A stretch of 64,000 nt of DNA from Engelhardtia mirabilis (GCF_007748095.1 NZ_CP036287.1:3224001-3288000), one strand, 5' to 3'; positions 52,748-60,981 are shown, numbered from the stretch's first letter. Notes: generated by a model not told the origin, from the sequence alone. Program-made: numbers and translations.

Positions 52748-54045
52748 GAATTCTGCACCTGAACGACCTCTACGACCCGCGGATCGGGTCGTCGATCCGA
52801 CAGATGTACCAGGAGTCCGAGCGCCTGCGCGAGCTCGGCCACGAGGCGGCCGTGCTGAGCGTGACCCAGGACACAGGGCTTCTCGCCGGAGCGACGTTCG
52901 GCGAACAAGAAGTGCTCGGGAGCCGGGTCTTCCTGGCCCACTCGGACTACAACCCGCGCTGGCGGGGCTGGGTCGGGCTCGACAACCCGCGCACGAGGGC
53001 GGCGCTGGCGGCGGTCTTGGACGAGTACCGCCCCGACGTGATCCACACCCACCTGATCCACACGCACCTTTCCTACGCGGCCCTCGCGGCGGCCCGCCGT
53101 CGGGGAGCGGGGGTCGTGTTCACGTCCCACGACGTGATGACCTTCTGCTACCAGAAGCTGACGTGCTTCCACGGTGGTCCCGCAGCGGGCGGGGAGCTGC
53201 GCGACTACCCGGCCCACTGGTCCAAGTGCATCCCCTGCCAGCGGCTGCGCTTTCGGCCGGGGCGCAACGCGGCGATCCGGCGCATCCTGGCGCGGGACGT
53301 GGATCGCTTCACCGTCGTGTCCGACGAGCTCGGGCGGGCGATCTCGGCCAATGGGATCCGCGTCGATCGGACGGTTTGGAACGCGATTCGGCCCCAGCGG
53401 CGGCTGCCGACCGAGGCCGAGGTGGCTGCCTTCCGGGTTGCCCGGGGTCTGGAGGGCGCCCAGACGATCGCGATCGGCGGGCGGCTCCACGAGCAGAAGG
53501 GGGTCGGGCAACTCCTGCAGATGGTCGCCAAGCTGGCCGGGGAGTTCCCCAGGCTGCGGCTGATGGTGATGGGCAAGCGCGACGTGTACGACCGCGAGTT
53601 CGCCCCCCTGGCGGCCGAGCTGGGGGTCGCGGAGCGCGTGGTGCCGACCGGCTGGCTGGACGGGGACGAACTGCAGCAGGCCTACGCCGCCGTGGACGTG
53701 TTCGTCACCCCGTCGATCTGCTTCGATACCTTCGGTCTGGTCAACCTGGAGGCCATGGAGCACTCCAAGCCGGTCGTGGCCACGGTCTTCGGGGGCAGCC
53801 CGGAGGTGGTCCTGGACGGGCAGACCGGCTTCATCGTCAATCCCTTCGACGTCGACGGCTTCGCCGGCCGGATCGCCGAGCTGCTGCGGGATCCCGAGCG
53901 GGCGCGGGCCATGGGGGCGGCGGGGCACCGGCGGATGGTCGACTTCTTCACGATCGAGCGGCTCACCGATGAGTTCATCGAGGAGTACGACTTGGCCGCC
54001 GCGGCGGCCCGGGCCCGCTCCGGGACCGCCCGCAGTCGAGCCTGA
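52744..54045 (+). CDS. GT4-like glycosyltransferase 8
   Basis: 433 residues from GTG (GTGA overlap). The N-domain has 'MRILHLNDLYDPRIGSSIRQ' and 'VIHTHLIHTHLSYAALAAAR'. A Cys-containing segment 'WSKCIPCQRLRFRPGRNAA' corresponds to a zinc-like site seen in some GT4 proteins of capsule loci. The C-domain has 'IAIGGRLHEQKGVGQLLQMV' and 'SICFDTFGLVNLEAMEHSKPVVATVFGG' (in part). Last gene of the coupled block. Confidence 0.87.
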   Translation: MRILHLNDLYDPRIGSSIRQMYQESERLRELGHEAAVLSVTQDTGLLAGATFGEQEVLGSRVFLAHSDYNPRWRGWVGLDNPRTRAALAAVLDEYRPDVIHTHLIHTHLSYAALAAARRRGAGVVFTSHDVMTFCYQKLTCFHGGPAAGGELRDYPAHWSKCIPCQRLRFRPGRNAAIRRILARDVDRFTVVSDELGRAISANGIRVDRTVWNAIRPQRRLPTEAEVAAFRVARGLEGAQTIAIGGRLHEQKGVGQLLQMVAKLAGEFPRLRLMVMGKRDVYDREFAPLAAELGVAERVVPTGWLDGDELQQAYAAVDVFVTPSICFDTFGLVNLEAMEHSKPVVATVFGGSPEVVLDGQTGFIVNPFDVDGFAGRIAELLRDPERARAMGAAGHRRMVDFFTIERLTDEFIEEYDLAAAAARARSGTARSRA

Positions 54046-54160
54046 GCCGGCCCCGCACGGGCCCGGGGCATCCCCGGCGAACTCGGGCGGCTGTCAGGAC
54101 CCAGGGGCAGGGCCTGGCGGGCTGGCGATCGACGGATGCAAATCCGCACGCCCGCATTGG

Positions 54161-54189
54161 TTGCCCGAATCTGACGCCAAGGGTAGATT
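54161..54189 (+). promoter_or_regulatory. Candidate promoter for the radical SAM gene
   Basis: TTGCCC (54161-54166) and TAGATT (54184-54189), 17-base spacer. The predicted leader is about 200 bases. Confidence 0.5.
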
Positions 54190-54264
54190 TTGATCCCAGA
54201 TACGAGCCGCCATGGGCCGAGGAGACCCCTCCGAGGCCCCCCGGCTCGATCTGCCTGCCCGGTT

Positions 54265-54300
54265 CGATCCGGCCACCCGGCCCGATCCGACCACCCGGCC
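54265..54300 (+). repeat. 18-base tandem duplication in the leader
   Basis: CGATCCGGCCACCCGGCC is followed directly by CGATCCGACCACCCGGCC, one mismatch. Confidence 0.9.
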
Positions 54301-54397
54301 CGTGCTCGTCCACTGGTTCCCGGCCCACGCCGGGGTCCTCCAACTCCGCCTCCCAGGGCGCTCAACCCGGTCTGCCGGGCTCCAGCCTCTCCCAGCT

Positions 54398-55807
54398 ATG
54401 CGCAAGACGCTCCTCACCTACATCAAGCCGCACGTCCAAGAGGACCCGCTGGCCATGATTCTCGGCATCGCCTACCTCGGCGGGGCCATGGAGCAGCACG
54501 GCCTGCCGATCGAGCTGGCGGACGAGCGGATCCTCAACGACACCGAGATGAAGTCCGCCATCGAGCGGAACGACGTGATCGGCTTCAGTGCCCTCACGCC
54601 CAACATCCGGCGCGCCATCGCCTGGGCCAAGTACGCCAAGGAGCAGGGCAAGATCACCGTCATGGGTGGTCCCCACGCCTCGGTCGACCAGGGCATCTTC
54701 CTGGACTCGGGCCACTTCGACTACGTCATCAAGGGCGAGGCCGAGGAGACGCTGCCGCAGTTCATCAAGGGCCTCGAGGCCGGTGACGACAAGGCCATCA
54801 GCGAGGTCGCCGGTGTCGCCGGCGTGCGCGACGGCGAGATCTGGTGCGACAACCCCGCGCCGCCGCTGATCAAGAAGCTCGACGACCTGCCCCTGCCGGC
54901 GCGGCACCTCTTGCCGATGGAGAGCTTCTTCAAGCTCAACCCCGAGCGCCTGGCCTACATCTTCACCACGCGGGGATGCCCCTTCAAATGCATCTTCTGC
55001 CAGAAGGAACTCACCGGCCGCGGCTTCCGCGTGCGCTCGACCGAGCTGATCGTCGATGAGCTCGAGCACATCGTGAAGACCTACAACCCGGGGGTCGTGC
55101 TCTTCGTCGACGAGATCCTGACCCTGCGGAAGAAGCGCATCCACGAGATGTGCGACGAGATCCTGCGCCGCGGACTGAAGTTCGAGTGGATCGCCAACAC
55201 CCGCGCGGACTGCGTCGACTACCCGCTGCTCAAGCACATGCACCGCGCCGGTTGCCGTCGGATCTACTACGGCTGGGAGTCGGGTAGCCAGCGCATGTTG
55301 GACGTGCTCAAGAAGGACCTCACCCCGGAGTCGATCGTCGAGGCCGCCCGCATGACCCGCCGCGCGGGGATCTGGGCCAAGGTCTATCTGATCGTCGGTT
55401 CGCCCAACGAGACGCCCGCCGACATCGAGGAGACCGAGCGCGTGCTGCGCCTGGCCTCGCCCGACCTGGTGCGCGTGTCGGTCTTCAACCCGCTGATCGG
55501 CACCGAGTCCTGGGACAACTACCAGGCCAACATCGACCTGTCGGACCTGAGGGACAACTACGTCTCGTCCAACCGTTCCGCGTACGTGCACGAGCACTTC
55601 ACGCAGATCGAGCTGGAGGAGATCCGCAAGAACATGGTCCGTAACTACGAGAAGTGGTACTACGCCTACCCGCAGCGCATGCGGCGCCTGATGGAGCGGA
55701 CGATGTACTACATGGAGAACCCGGTCTTCGCCCGCAAGCGCGTCGGACGCGCCTTCGGCATCGTTCCGCCCCCGAGCAACAAGATCGACCACCTGCACGC
55801 GACCTGA
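54398..55807 (+). CDS. B12-binding-type radical SAM protein in the glycan locus
   Basis: 469 residues from ATG 54398 (MRKTLLTYIKPHVQEDPLAM). The N-terminal cobalamin-binding-like domain has 'VIGFSALTPNIRRAIAWAKY', 'VMGGPHASVDQGIF' and 'YVIKGEAEETLPQF'. The radical SAM core has C194-x3-C198-x2-C201 in 'TRGCPFKCIFCQKE', and later 'CRRIYYGWESGSQRMLDVLK'. It resembles the radical SAM protein at 24486 in layout. Followed by a perfect terminator hairpin, it is a one-gene transcript. It might methylate or rearrange a sugar or lipid of the glycan; the substrate is unknown. Confidence 0.85.
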   Translation: MRKTLLTYIKPHVQEDPLAMILGIAYLGGAMEQHGLPIELADERILNDTEMKSAIERNDVIGFSALTPNIRRAIAWAKYAKEQGKITVMGGPHASVDQGIFLDSGHFDYVIKGEAEETLPQFIKGLEAGDDKAISEVAGVAGVRDGEIWCDNPAPPLIKKLDDLPLPARHLLPMESFFKLNPERLAYIFTTRGCPFKCIFCQKELTGRGFRVRSTELIVDELEHIVKTYNPGVVLFVDEILTLRKKRIHEMCDEILRRGLKFEWIANTRADCVDYPLLKHMHRAGCRRIYYGWESGSQRMLDVLKKDLTPESIVEAARMTRRAGIWAKVYLIVGSPNETPADIEETERVLRLASPDLVRVSVFNPLIGTESWDNYQANIDLSDLRDNYVSSNRSAYVHEHFTQIELEEIRKNMVRNYEKWYYAYPQRMRRLMERTMYYMENPVFARKRVGRAFGIVPPPSNKIDHLHAT

Positions 55808-55842
55808 TCGCGGAGGAGGGCTGGCAGCAGCCCACGAATCAA

Positions 55843-55875
55843 GCGGCCCGGCGAGCTTCGCACTCGCCGGGCCGC
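55843..55875 (+). terminator. Intrinsic terminator-like hairpin
   Basis: GCGGCCCGGCGAG (55843-55855), loop CTTCGCA, CTCGCCGGGCCGC (55863-55875): a perfect 13-bp stem 36 bases after the stop codon, followed by CCTCGTTCGG. Confidence 0.7.
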
Positions 55876-56048
55876 CCTCGTTCGGAGGGGCGCGCTGCGC
55901 CGGCGTTCGGAGCGTTTGCTCGACGGCGGAGTTGCCTCCCGACGATGGACTTGGCTCCAGCTGGTCTGAGTGTCGAGGTCCGCCACGGTTGGCGGTGACT
56001 TCGGGTCGGCGGGGAGGTGCCCCGGCGCACGACGGCAGCGCGCGACGG

Positions 56049-56054
56049 TAGACT
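56049..56054 (+). promoter_or_regulatory. TAGACT -10-like element 9 bases before a GTG start
   Basis: TAGACT sits so close to the start at 56064 that a transcript would be leaderless or nearly so. No -35 seen. Confidence 0.35.
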
Positions 56055-56063
56055 CCCAGCACC

Positions 56064-57182
56064 GTGAGCGAGACCACGATCGATCCCTCCCAGGTCCCGA
56101 ATGAGGCGCTGCAGTTGCATGGCTGTGGCCCCGAGGACCGGGCCGAGCAGGCGCGCCTGTTCAACGCCTGCTTCAAGAAGGGCACGATCCCCGAGGAGCT
56201 GCGCTGGCGCTACGACGACTGCCCCCACGGCTCGGCGGTGAGCTTCGTCAGCCGCCCGCCGGGAGGCGAGGGCATCTCGGGCTACGCCTGCAACCCGCGC
56301 CGGGTGCTCGCCTTCGGTGACGAGTCCACGGCGACCCTGGTGGGGCAGACCGGCGACGTGATGACCCACCCGGACTGGCGCAAGCGGGGCATCTTCAGCT
56401 CCCTGGACCGCGCCTCGATGGTCGAGGCCGGCCGGCGCGGCTGGGCGGCGGTCTTCGGCCTGCCGAACCGACGCTCGGCGCACATCTTCCTAGAGCTGGG
56501 TTGGGACCAGATCGGCCTGATCCGACCCTGGAGCTTCGTGCTGCGGTCGGGGCCCGAGGCACGCGCCCTGCGCTTCACCGACGGGCGCCTCGCCTCCCTG
56601 CTCCTGCCCGCCACCGGGCTGCGCTGCCGCCGGGGCGAGGCCCGCCTGCGCCGGGCGGCCGCGGGCTACTCGGTCGCGCCGCTCTCGCGCTTTCCCGAAG
56701 AGGTCTGCGCCCTCTCGAAGCGGGTCGAGCGGGAATTCCCCTTCATGGTCCGGCGCGACGCGGCCTACCTGAACTGGCGCTTCATCGACAACCCGGCCGA
56801 GCTCCACGCGGTGCTCGGCATCCACGCGGCGAATGGCGACCTCGCCGGCTACGTCGTGGTCCAGCGGCCGCGGGCCGGCGAGCACCTGGGCTACCTGGTC
56901 GACGTGCTAGCACCCGACCCCGGGGCTCGGGCGGCAGCGATCCTGGCCGGGCTCGAGGACCTGCGCGCGGCTGGGGCGGCCATGGCCCAGGCCACGGCCG
57001 TCGACGACTCCTGGTGGATGGAGCGCCTGGTCGAGGCGGGCTTCCTGCCGCCCAAGGCCGAGAACCACCTGATCGTGATCCGCTACGCCCACGATCGCGA
57101 CCATCCGGTCGTCGCCGGCGCCGAGCGGGCCTCGAGCTGGTACCTGACCGACGGCGACCGCGACGACACGACCATGGGATGA
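56064..57182 (+). CDS. GNAT-type acyltransferase
   Basis: 372 residues from GTG 56064. The acyl-CoA-binding motif is 'GQTGDVMTHPDWRKRGIFSS' (residues about 93-112; [R/Q]-x-x-G-x-[G/A]-like 'RKRGIF'), followed by 'WAAVFGLPNRRSAHIFLELG'. The second half contains 'VRRDAAYLNWRFIDNP', a feature of long two-domain GNAT proteins found in glycan loci. It probably acylates an amino sugar; the deacetylase next door could supply the free amine. The acceptor is not known. Four bases separate it from the next gene. Confidence 0.75.
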   Translation: MSETTIDPSQVPNEALQLHGCGPEDRAEQARLFNACFKKGTIPEELRWRYDDCPHGSAVSFVSRPPGGEGISGYACNPRRVLAFGDESTATLVGQTGDVMTHPDWRKRGIFSSLDRASMVEAGRRGWAAVFGLPNRRSAHIFLELGWDQIGLIRPWSFVLRSGPEARALRFTDGRLASLLLPATGLRCRRGEARLRRAAAGYSVAPLSRFPEEVCALSKRVEREFPFMVRRDAAYLNWRFIDNPAELHAVLGIHAANGDLAGYVVVQRPRAGEHLGYLVDVLAPDPGARAAAILAGLEDLRAAGAAMAQATAVDDSWWMERLVEAGFLPPKAENHLIVIRYAHDRDHPVVAGAERASSWYLTDGDRDDTTMG

Positions 57183-57186
57183 CCCG

Positions 57187-58284
57187 ATGGCCAACCTGAA
57201 GCACACCCTCAAGACCAACCTGCGCGAGGTCTACGCCCGCGTCCTGTTCCACACCGGGCTGCACGCCGTGGTCGATCGCTTGATGCCCAGGCGCATGACG
57301 ATCCTCTTCGGGCACTGCGTCGACCAGGCGGAGTGCAACGGCTTCCTGCCCGCGGACATGAAGATCCGCGCGGACAACCTGGACCGGGTCCTGGGCTGGT
57401 TCGGCAAGCGCTACAGCCTCGACAGCATCGCCGGGGGTCACGACAAGCTGGCCGCCGGGTCCGATGGCAAGAGCGTGGTAGCCCTGTCCTTCGACGACGG
57501 CTACCGCGACAACCGCACCGCCCTCTTGCCGATCCTGCAACGCCACGGAGCCAGCGCCACGATCTTCCTGGAGTCGCGGCCCCTGGACGAGGGCGTCGTC
57601 AACTGGTCCCACAAGTACCACTGGGTCATCGCCCAGCCCGCGGCGGGCGACGCGCCGACGGAGATGTTCGTGCGGCGGTATCTGACCTTGAGCGAGGACG
57701 AGGCCGCCCTGGAGGGGCTGCGGCGCGCGCTCGAGGAGGATGCGGGGGAAGACCGGCTGCGCTACCAGGCCAAGCGGGTCATGAAGTACGAGGCGGACCC
57801 GGTTGATCGCGATCGCGTGATCGACCAGATCTTCGCCGGCGCCGGCGGGGACCAGGCGGCCCTGTGCGCGTCGCTCTACATGAGCTGGGACGACGCCCGG
57901 GCCCTGGCCGCGGCCGGGATCGAGCTCGGCGGCCACACCGTCAACCACGTGATCCTCTCGCGGCTGGATCGCGAGGGCGCGCGGGCCGAGATCGACGGCT
58001 GCCGCGCCAGCCTGGCCCGCGAGTTGGGCGGCGGGGGCACGCGCACCTTCGCCTATCCCTTCGGACGCCGCTGGGACTACAACGACGAGACCAGCGCGGT
58101 GACCCGCGAGGTCGGCTTCGATTTGGCCGTGAACACGCACGCGGGCACGAATGGGCCCGGGACCGACCGGATGCAGCTGCGCCGCTTGCCCGTGGACGAC
58201 ACGACGCCCATGCACCTACTGGTGGCCGAGGCCTGTGGTGGCTTCGATCTCCTGCGGCGGTTCGGTGTCGACTTGTCCGAGTGA
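57187..58284 (+). CDS. Polysaccharide deacetylase (NodB domain)
   Basis: 365 residues. The NodB/CE4 catalytic base and metal site are visible: 'ALSFDDGYRDNR' (about 99-110, with D103-D104) and the H-x3-H metal pair H250/H254 in 'LGGHTVNHVILSRL'; the later 'TFAYPFGRRWDYND' is motif 3. It removes N- or O-acetyl groups from a polymer or lipid-linked sugar. There is no signal peptide, so it probably acts in the cytoplasm on a precursor. It is in one transcript with the GNAT gene. Confidence 0.88.
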   Translation: MANLKHTLKTNLREVYARVLFHTGLHAVVDRLMPRRMTILFGHCVDQAECNGFLPADMKIRADNLDRVLGWFGKRYSLDSIAGGHDKLAAGSDGKSVVALSFDDGYRDNRTALLPILQRHGASATIFLESRPLDEGVVNWSHKYHWVIAQPAAGDAPTEMFVRRYLTLSEDEAALEGLRRALEEDAGEDRLRYQAKRVMKYEADPVDRDRVIDQIFAGAGGDQAALCASLYMSWDDARALAAAGIELGGHTVNHVILSRLDREGARAEIDGCRASLARELGGGGTRTFAYPFGRRWDYNDETSAVTREVGFDLAVNTHAGTNGPGTDRMQLRRLPVDDTTPMHLLVAEACGGFDLLRRFGVDLSE

Positions 58285-58316
58285 CCCCCGCACCAGCGAA
58301 GCGAGAGACTACAGCC

Positions 58317-58658
58317 ATGAGCCAGAAGCACGCGTCGAACCTGACCCGCGTGATCGCCATCTACCGCGTCAAGCAGGCCAACGTGGACCAATTCATGGGG
58401 CTGCTCGAGCGGCACCACCCGACCCTGCTGCGCCTCGGTCTGGCGACGTCAGAGAAGCCGACGATCTACCGCGGTCTCGAGCAGGATGGGGGACCGATCG
58501 TGTTCGAGATCTTCGAGTGGGCCGACGCGGGCGCTCCCGAGAAAGCGCACCACTCACCCGAGGTCGGTGAGATCTGGGGCGCCATGGGGGAGATCTGCGA
58601 GGATCGCGACGGGCGACCGAAGTTCATGTTCCCCCACGTGGAGCGGATCGACTCGTAG
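58317..58658 (+). CDS. Small protein of unknown function, dimeric alpha/beta-barrel-like
   Basis: 113 residues from ATG 58317. 'RVIAIYRVKQANVDQFMGLLERHHPTLLRLGL' and 'PIVFEIFEWADAGAPEKAHHSPEV' resemble the beta-alpha-beta halves of antibiotic-biosynthesis-monooxygenase-like (ABM) folds: strand, helix with His, strand 'FEIFEW', and helix 'EIWGAMGEIC'. It is 32 bases after the deacetylase, probably same operon. Role unknown. Confidence 0.6.
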   Translation: MSQKHASNLTRVIAIYRVKQANVDQFMGLLERHHPTLLRLGLATSEKPTIYRGLEQDGGPIVFEIFEWADAGAPEKAHHSPEVGEIWGAMGEICEDRDGRPKFMFPHVERIDS

Positions 58659-58878
58659 CGAACGCGACACGGCCGGTCGCGAGGCCGTCCTAGCGATCGG
58701 CCGTGGGAGGGGCCCGGTGACGCGCTCGGGACTTCGAAGCGGGTCGTTCAGAGGGCAGGGAAGCTCTGCGCTGTGGACCGCGGAAGGAGCCGAGGGCCGA
58801 GTCTCCATTCGCCGCCCTGCCAGGGGAGCAACGGGTCTGCACGCGCCGGGCCCGGTGGCCAGGCTCCGAAGCCTGGGG

Positions 58879-58943
58879 CCTAGAAGACGGGCCTAGAAGA
58901 CGGGCCTAGAAGACCGGCCTAGAAGACGGGCCTAGAAGACGTT
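58879..58943. repeat. Five 13-base tandem repeats overlapping the 3' end of a DUF5989 gene
   Basis: CCTAGAAGACGGG is repeated at 58879, 58892, 58905 (one mismatch), 58918 and 58931 (last bases differ). On the minus strand each copy contains GTCTTCTAG, i.e. the Val-Phe-stop end of the gene at 58932-59090. Confidence 0.95.
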
Positions 58944-59090
58944 GTAGACGAAGGCTCCGCCGTCGTCCTCTTCGCCGCCGCTGCCGGTGGCCACCATCAA
59001 CGCGGTCAGGCCACCGACCACGAGTAGGAAGGGGACGACGATCCAGAGCCAGTTCTCGGCCAAGAAGCCGCGGTCGGTTTCGTTGTTCAT
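58932..59090 (-). CDS. DUF5989 (SxtK-like) small membrane protein, copy A
   Basis: 52 residues, MNNETDRGFLAENWLWIVVP at the start, one membrane helix (about 14-34), an acidic Gly stretch 'GSGGEEDDGG' and the terminal 'AFVYNVF'. The pattern (E-x-W, then W-x-[L/I]-x-P-x2, helix, final F-[IV]-Y-x2-F) is the DUF5989/SxtK family seen beside carbamoyltransferases. It is 68% or so identical by eye to copy B over the first 35 residues. A purine-rich GGAG stands 4-8 bases upstream (CCGATG side). Too short for default gene calling. Confidence 0.8.
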   Translation of the reverse strand: MNNETDRGFLAENWLWIVVPFLLVVGGLTALMVATGSGGEEDDGGAFVYNVF

Positions 59091-59145
59091 CGGAGGATCA
59101 GACTTGGTGAGGGGCTCGGGCGTCGGGCACTCGGAGGCGGCTGCG

Positions 59146-59304
59146 CTAGAAGACCGGGTAGATGAAGGTCGGGTCGGAGCCGTCTCCGCCAGCTTCGCCG
59201 AAGGTCATCAGCAGCGCCGCCAGGCCGCCCATCACCAGCAGAAAGGGGACGACGATCCAGAGCCAGTTCTCGGCCAAGAAGCCGCGCTCGCTCTGGGTAC
59301 TCAT
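59146..59304 (-). CDS. DUF5989 (SxtK-like) small membrane protein, copy B
   Basis: 52 residues, MSTQSERGFLAENWLWIVVP, the same 'GFLAENWLWIVVPFLLV' block as copy A, then 'FGEAGGDGSDPTFIYPVF'. One membrane helix and a conserved Phe-Ile-Tyr C-terminus. It lies 55 bases upstream of copy A and 90 bases downstream of the SGNH/DUF5989 fusion gene, all on the minus strand, so the three probably form one operon and arose by duplication. Function of the family is unknown; it follows carbamoyltransferases, as in saxitoxin clusters. Confidence 0.82.
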   Translation of the reverse strand: MSTQSERGFLAENWLWIVVPFLLVMGGLAALLMTFGEAGGDGSDPTFIYPVF

Positions 59305-59394
59305 CGGTGATCTGCTGGCAGGGGAAGGGCGGTGGGGCCGTTGGCAGCCCCGGGAGGTGCGGGCTCCGATCGGAGCCCGCGCCGTTCTTGCGAC

Positions 59395-60981
59395 CTAGAA
59401 CAGAGTGTAGATGAAGGGCGCCACGAGCGGGGAGCTGGCTGCAACCACCAGCAGAGACCCGATCGACAGCAGCACGACCACCAGGGGCATCAAGTACCAG
59501 TGCCCACGACGGATGAAAGTCGTGATCAGCTCGGTGATGGTCGCGATGCGGTTGCCGAGCTTGTACGCAACGAATCCCAGCACGACGATCCCGAAGGCAG
59601 GGATGACCCAGTGGCTGATCGCGGGGGGAGCGGCCTTGGTCAGCTTGGTCACGCCGATGAAGACCGAGAAGACCAGGGCCAGCATGCCGGCGACCTTGAT
59701 CGGCGGCTGCCACTTCGGCTCGTCCCGATAGGTGCCGTAGTAGAGGATCGTCAGGACGACGAAGAGCGCCAGGTAGAGCTTCACGAAGAAGGGGATTCCC
59801 TCGACGTGGGCGTGGAGCGGAGGCAGGGGCGAGCCCTCGTTGGCGGCCGGCAGGCCCAGCTCGTCGGCTCGCAGCTCGAGCTCGGAGTGCAGGAAGCCTG
59901 CGAAGGCGCCGTTGCCCAGGGGGTTGAAGTGCCAGTCGGTGCGGAAGTAGATCGGATCACCGGCCGCGCGCGCGGCGGCCAGGGCCGGGCGGGCGTCGAC
60001 CGTCTCGAGGCCGGCCTTCGTCGCCAGCTCGAGGAAGGTGTCGACGCCGCGGTCGCCGTCCCAGTCGAGGCCGGTCAGGCCACGACCTTGCGGCTTGGGC
60101 AACTCGTACCGCTCACGCCAGCCATCCTCGTAGAGGGTCGCGGGCGGAATGGGAGCCACCAGGACCTTGGCCCCGATCTTGTCTGCGGCGCGCTTCAGAC
60201 CGAGCAGCGCTCCGAGGCTGTGGGCGCGCACGGTCGTCATGAATTCCGGCTCCGGATCGAGCAGGGGAGCGAGCTCCTTCTCGATCGCCTTGGCGCTGCC
60301 GGCCGGAGTGAACCCGTGGGCCGCGAAGCCGGCGCGATCGACCTTGCCCATCCACTTGGTCAGCGCCCAGGACTGATGCCAGGGCTTGGCCGATCTATCT
60401 TCGAGGCTGCGCTCCTCGCGCTTGCCATCCGCCCCGTAGCGGGGCTTCTCGAGGGGACCGTTGCCTGTCTGGTAGACCGGCTGGCTGTTCCAGTAGAGGT
60501 CGTTCTCGTAGGGCAGCAGCAGCACCAGGTCGGGCTCGAACTCGGCCCCGTGGGCCTCGAGCCAGGCGGCCTCCTGGGCCGTGTCCCAGGCTTCGGTGCC
60601 CACGTTGACCACCTGGACCATGCGGCCGTCGGCGCGCATCAGATCCTCGAGTTGATCGACGAAGAGGTCCTCGCGTTCGACCGAGAAGCCGTAGGTGAAG
60701 GAGTCCCCGAGGGCCAGGATCCGGTACACGCCCTCGGGCTTGGCCGGAGTCGCCATCGGATCGTCGCGCAGTCCGAGCTCGTTCAACTCGAAGTGGGCGC
60801 GCAGCTCCGGCGTCTTCTTGGTCTGGGTGAAACCCGGCTTCTTGGACCAGCCGGTCGCCCCGTCGAAGACCAGGGGGCTGACGGTTGGGCCCTTGCCGAG
60901 GACCCGTAGGCCGACCTCGAGGACGATGAGGCCGAGGGCGAGGCTGACGAGGATGGAGAGGAAGACGTTGAGTGCGCGCAT
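59395..60981 (-). CDS. SGNH hydrolase with C-terminal membrane region ending in a DUF5989 (SxtK-like) domain
   Basis: 528 residues. An N-terminal anchor (about 5-28) precedes an SGNH/GDSL hydrolase domain: nucleophile Ser94 in 'ILALGDSFTYGFS', Asn160 in 'LLPYENDLYW', and the catalytic pair Asp349/His351 in 'YFRTDWHFNPLGN'. From about 396 there are four membrane helices. The last about 44 residues, 'RRGHWYLMPLVVVLLSIGSL...APFIYTLF', are a full DUF5989/SxtK domain. SxtL, the GDSL protein of saxitoxin clusters, is separate from SxtK; here the two are fused. SGNH enzymes in glycan loci add or remove acyl esters. Located just downstream of the carbamoyltransferase (60 bases). Confidence 0.85.
   Translation of the reverse strand: MRALNVFLSILVSLALGLIVLEVGLRVLGKGPTVSPLVFDGATGWSKKPGFTQTKKTPELRAHFELNELGLRDDPMATPAKPEGVYRILALGDSFTYGFSVEREDLFVDQLEDLMRADGRMVQVVNVGTEAWDTAQEAAWLEAHGAEFEPDLVLLLPYENDLYWNSQPVYQTGNGPLEKPRYGADGKREERSLEDRSAKPWHQSWALTKWMGKVDRAGFAAHGFTPAGSAKAIEKELAPLLDPEPEFMTTVRAHSLGALLGLKRAADKIGAKVLVAPIPPATLYEDGWRERYELPKPQGRGLTGLDWDGDRGVDTFLELATKAGLETVDARPALAAARAAGDPIYFRTDWHFNPLGNGAFAGFLHSELELRADELGLPAANEGSPLPPLHAHVEGIPFFVKLYLALFVVLTILYYGTYRDEPKWQPPIKVAGMLALVFSVFIGVTKLTKAAPPAISHWVIPAFGIVVLGFVAYKLGNRIATITELITTFIRRGHWYLMPLVVVLLSIGSLLVVAASSPLVAPFIYTLF

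Larger units (their letters stand above)
54046..54397 (+). other. 352-base gap before the second radical SAM gene
   Basis: Holds a good promoter candidate (54161-54189) and an 18-base tandem duplication (54265-54300). The open frame upstream of 54398 is Pro/Arg/Asp-rich and not conserved, so I treat it as an untranslated leader. Confidence 0.5.

Noticed and set aside
34746..54045. Exosortase/PEP-CTERM-associated glycan locus
   Set aside because: No exosortase, PEP-CTERM tail or associated regulator was found in the window.
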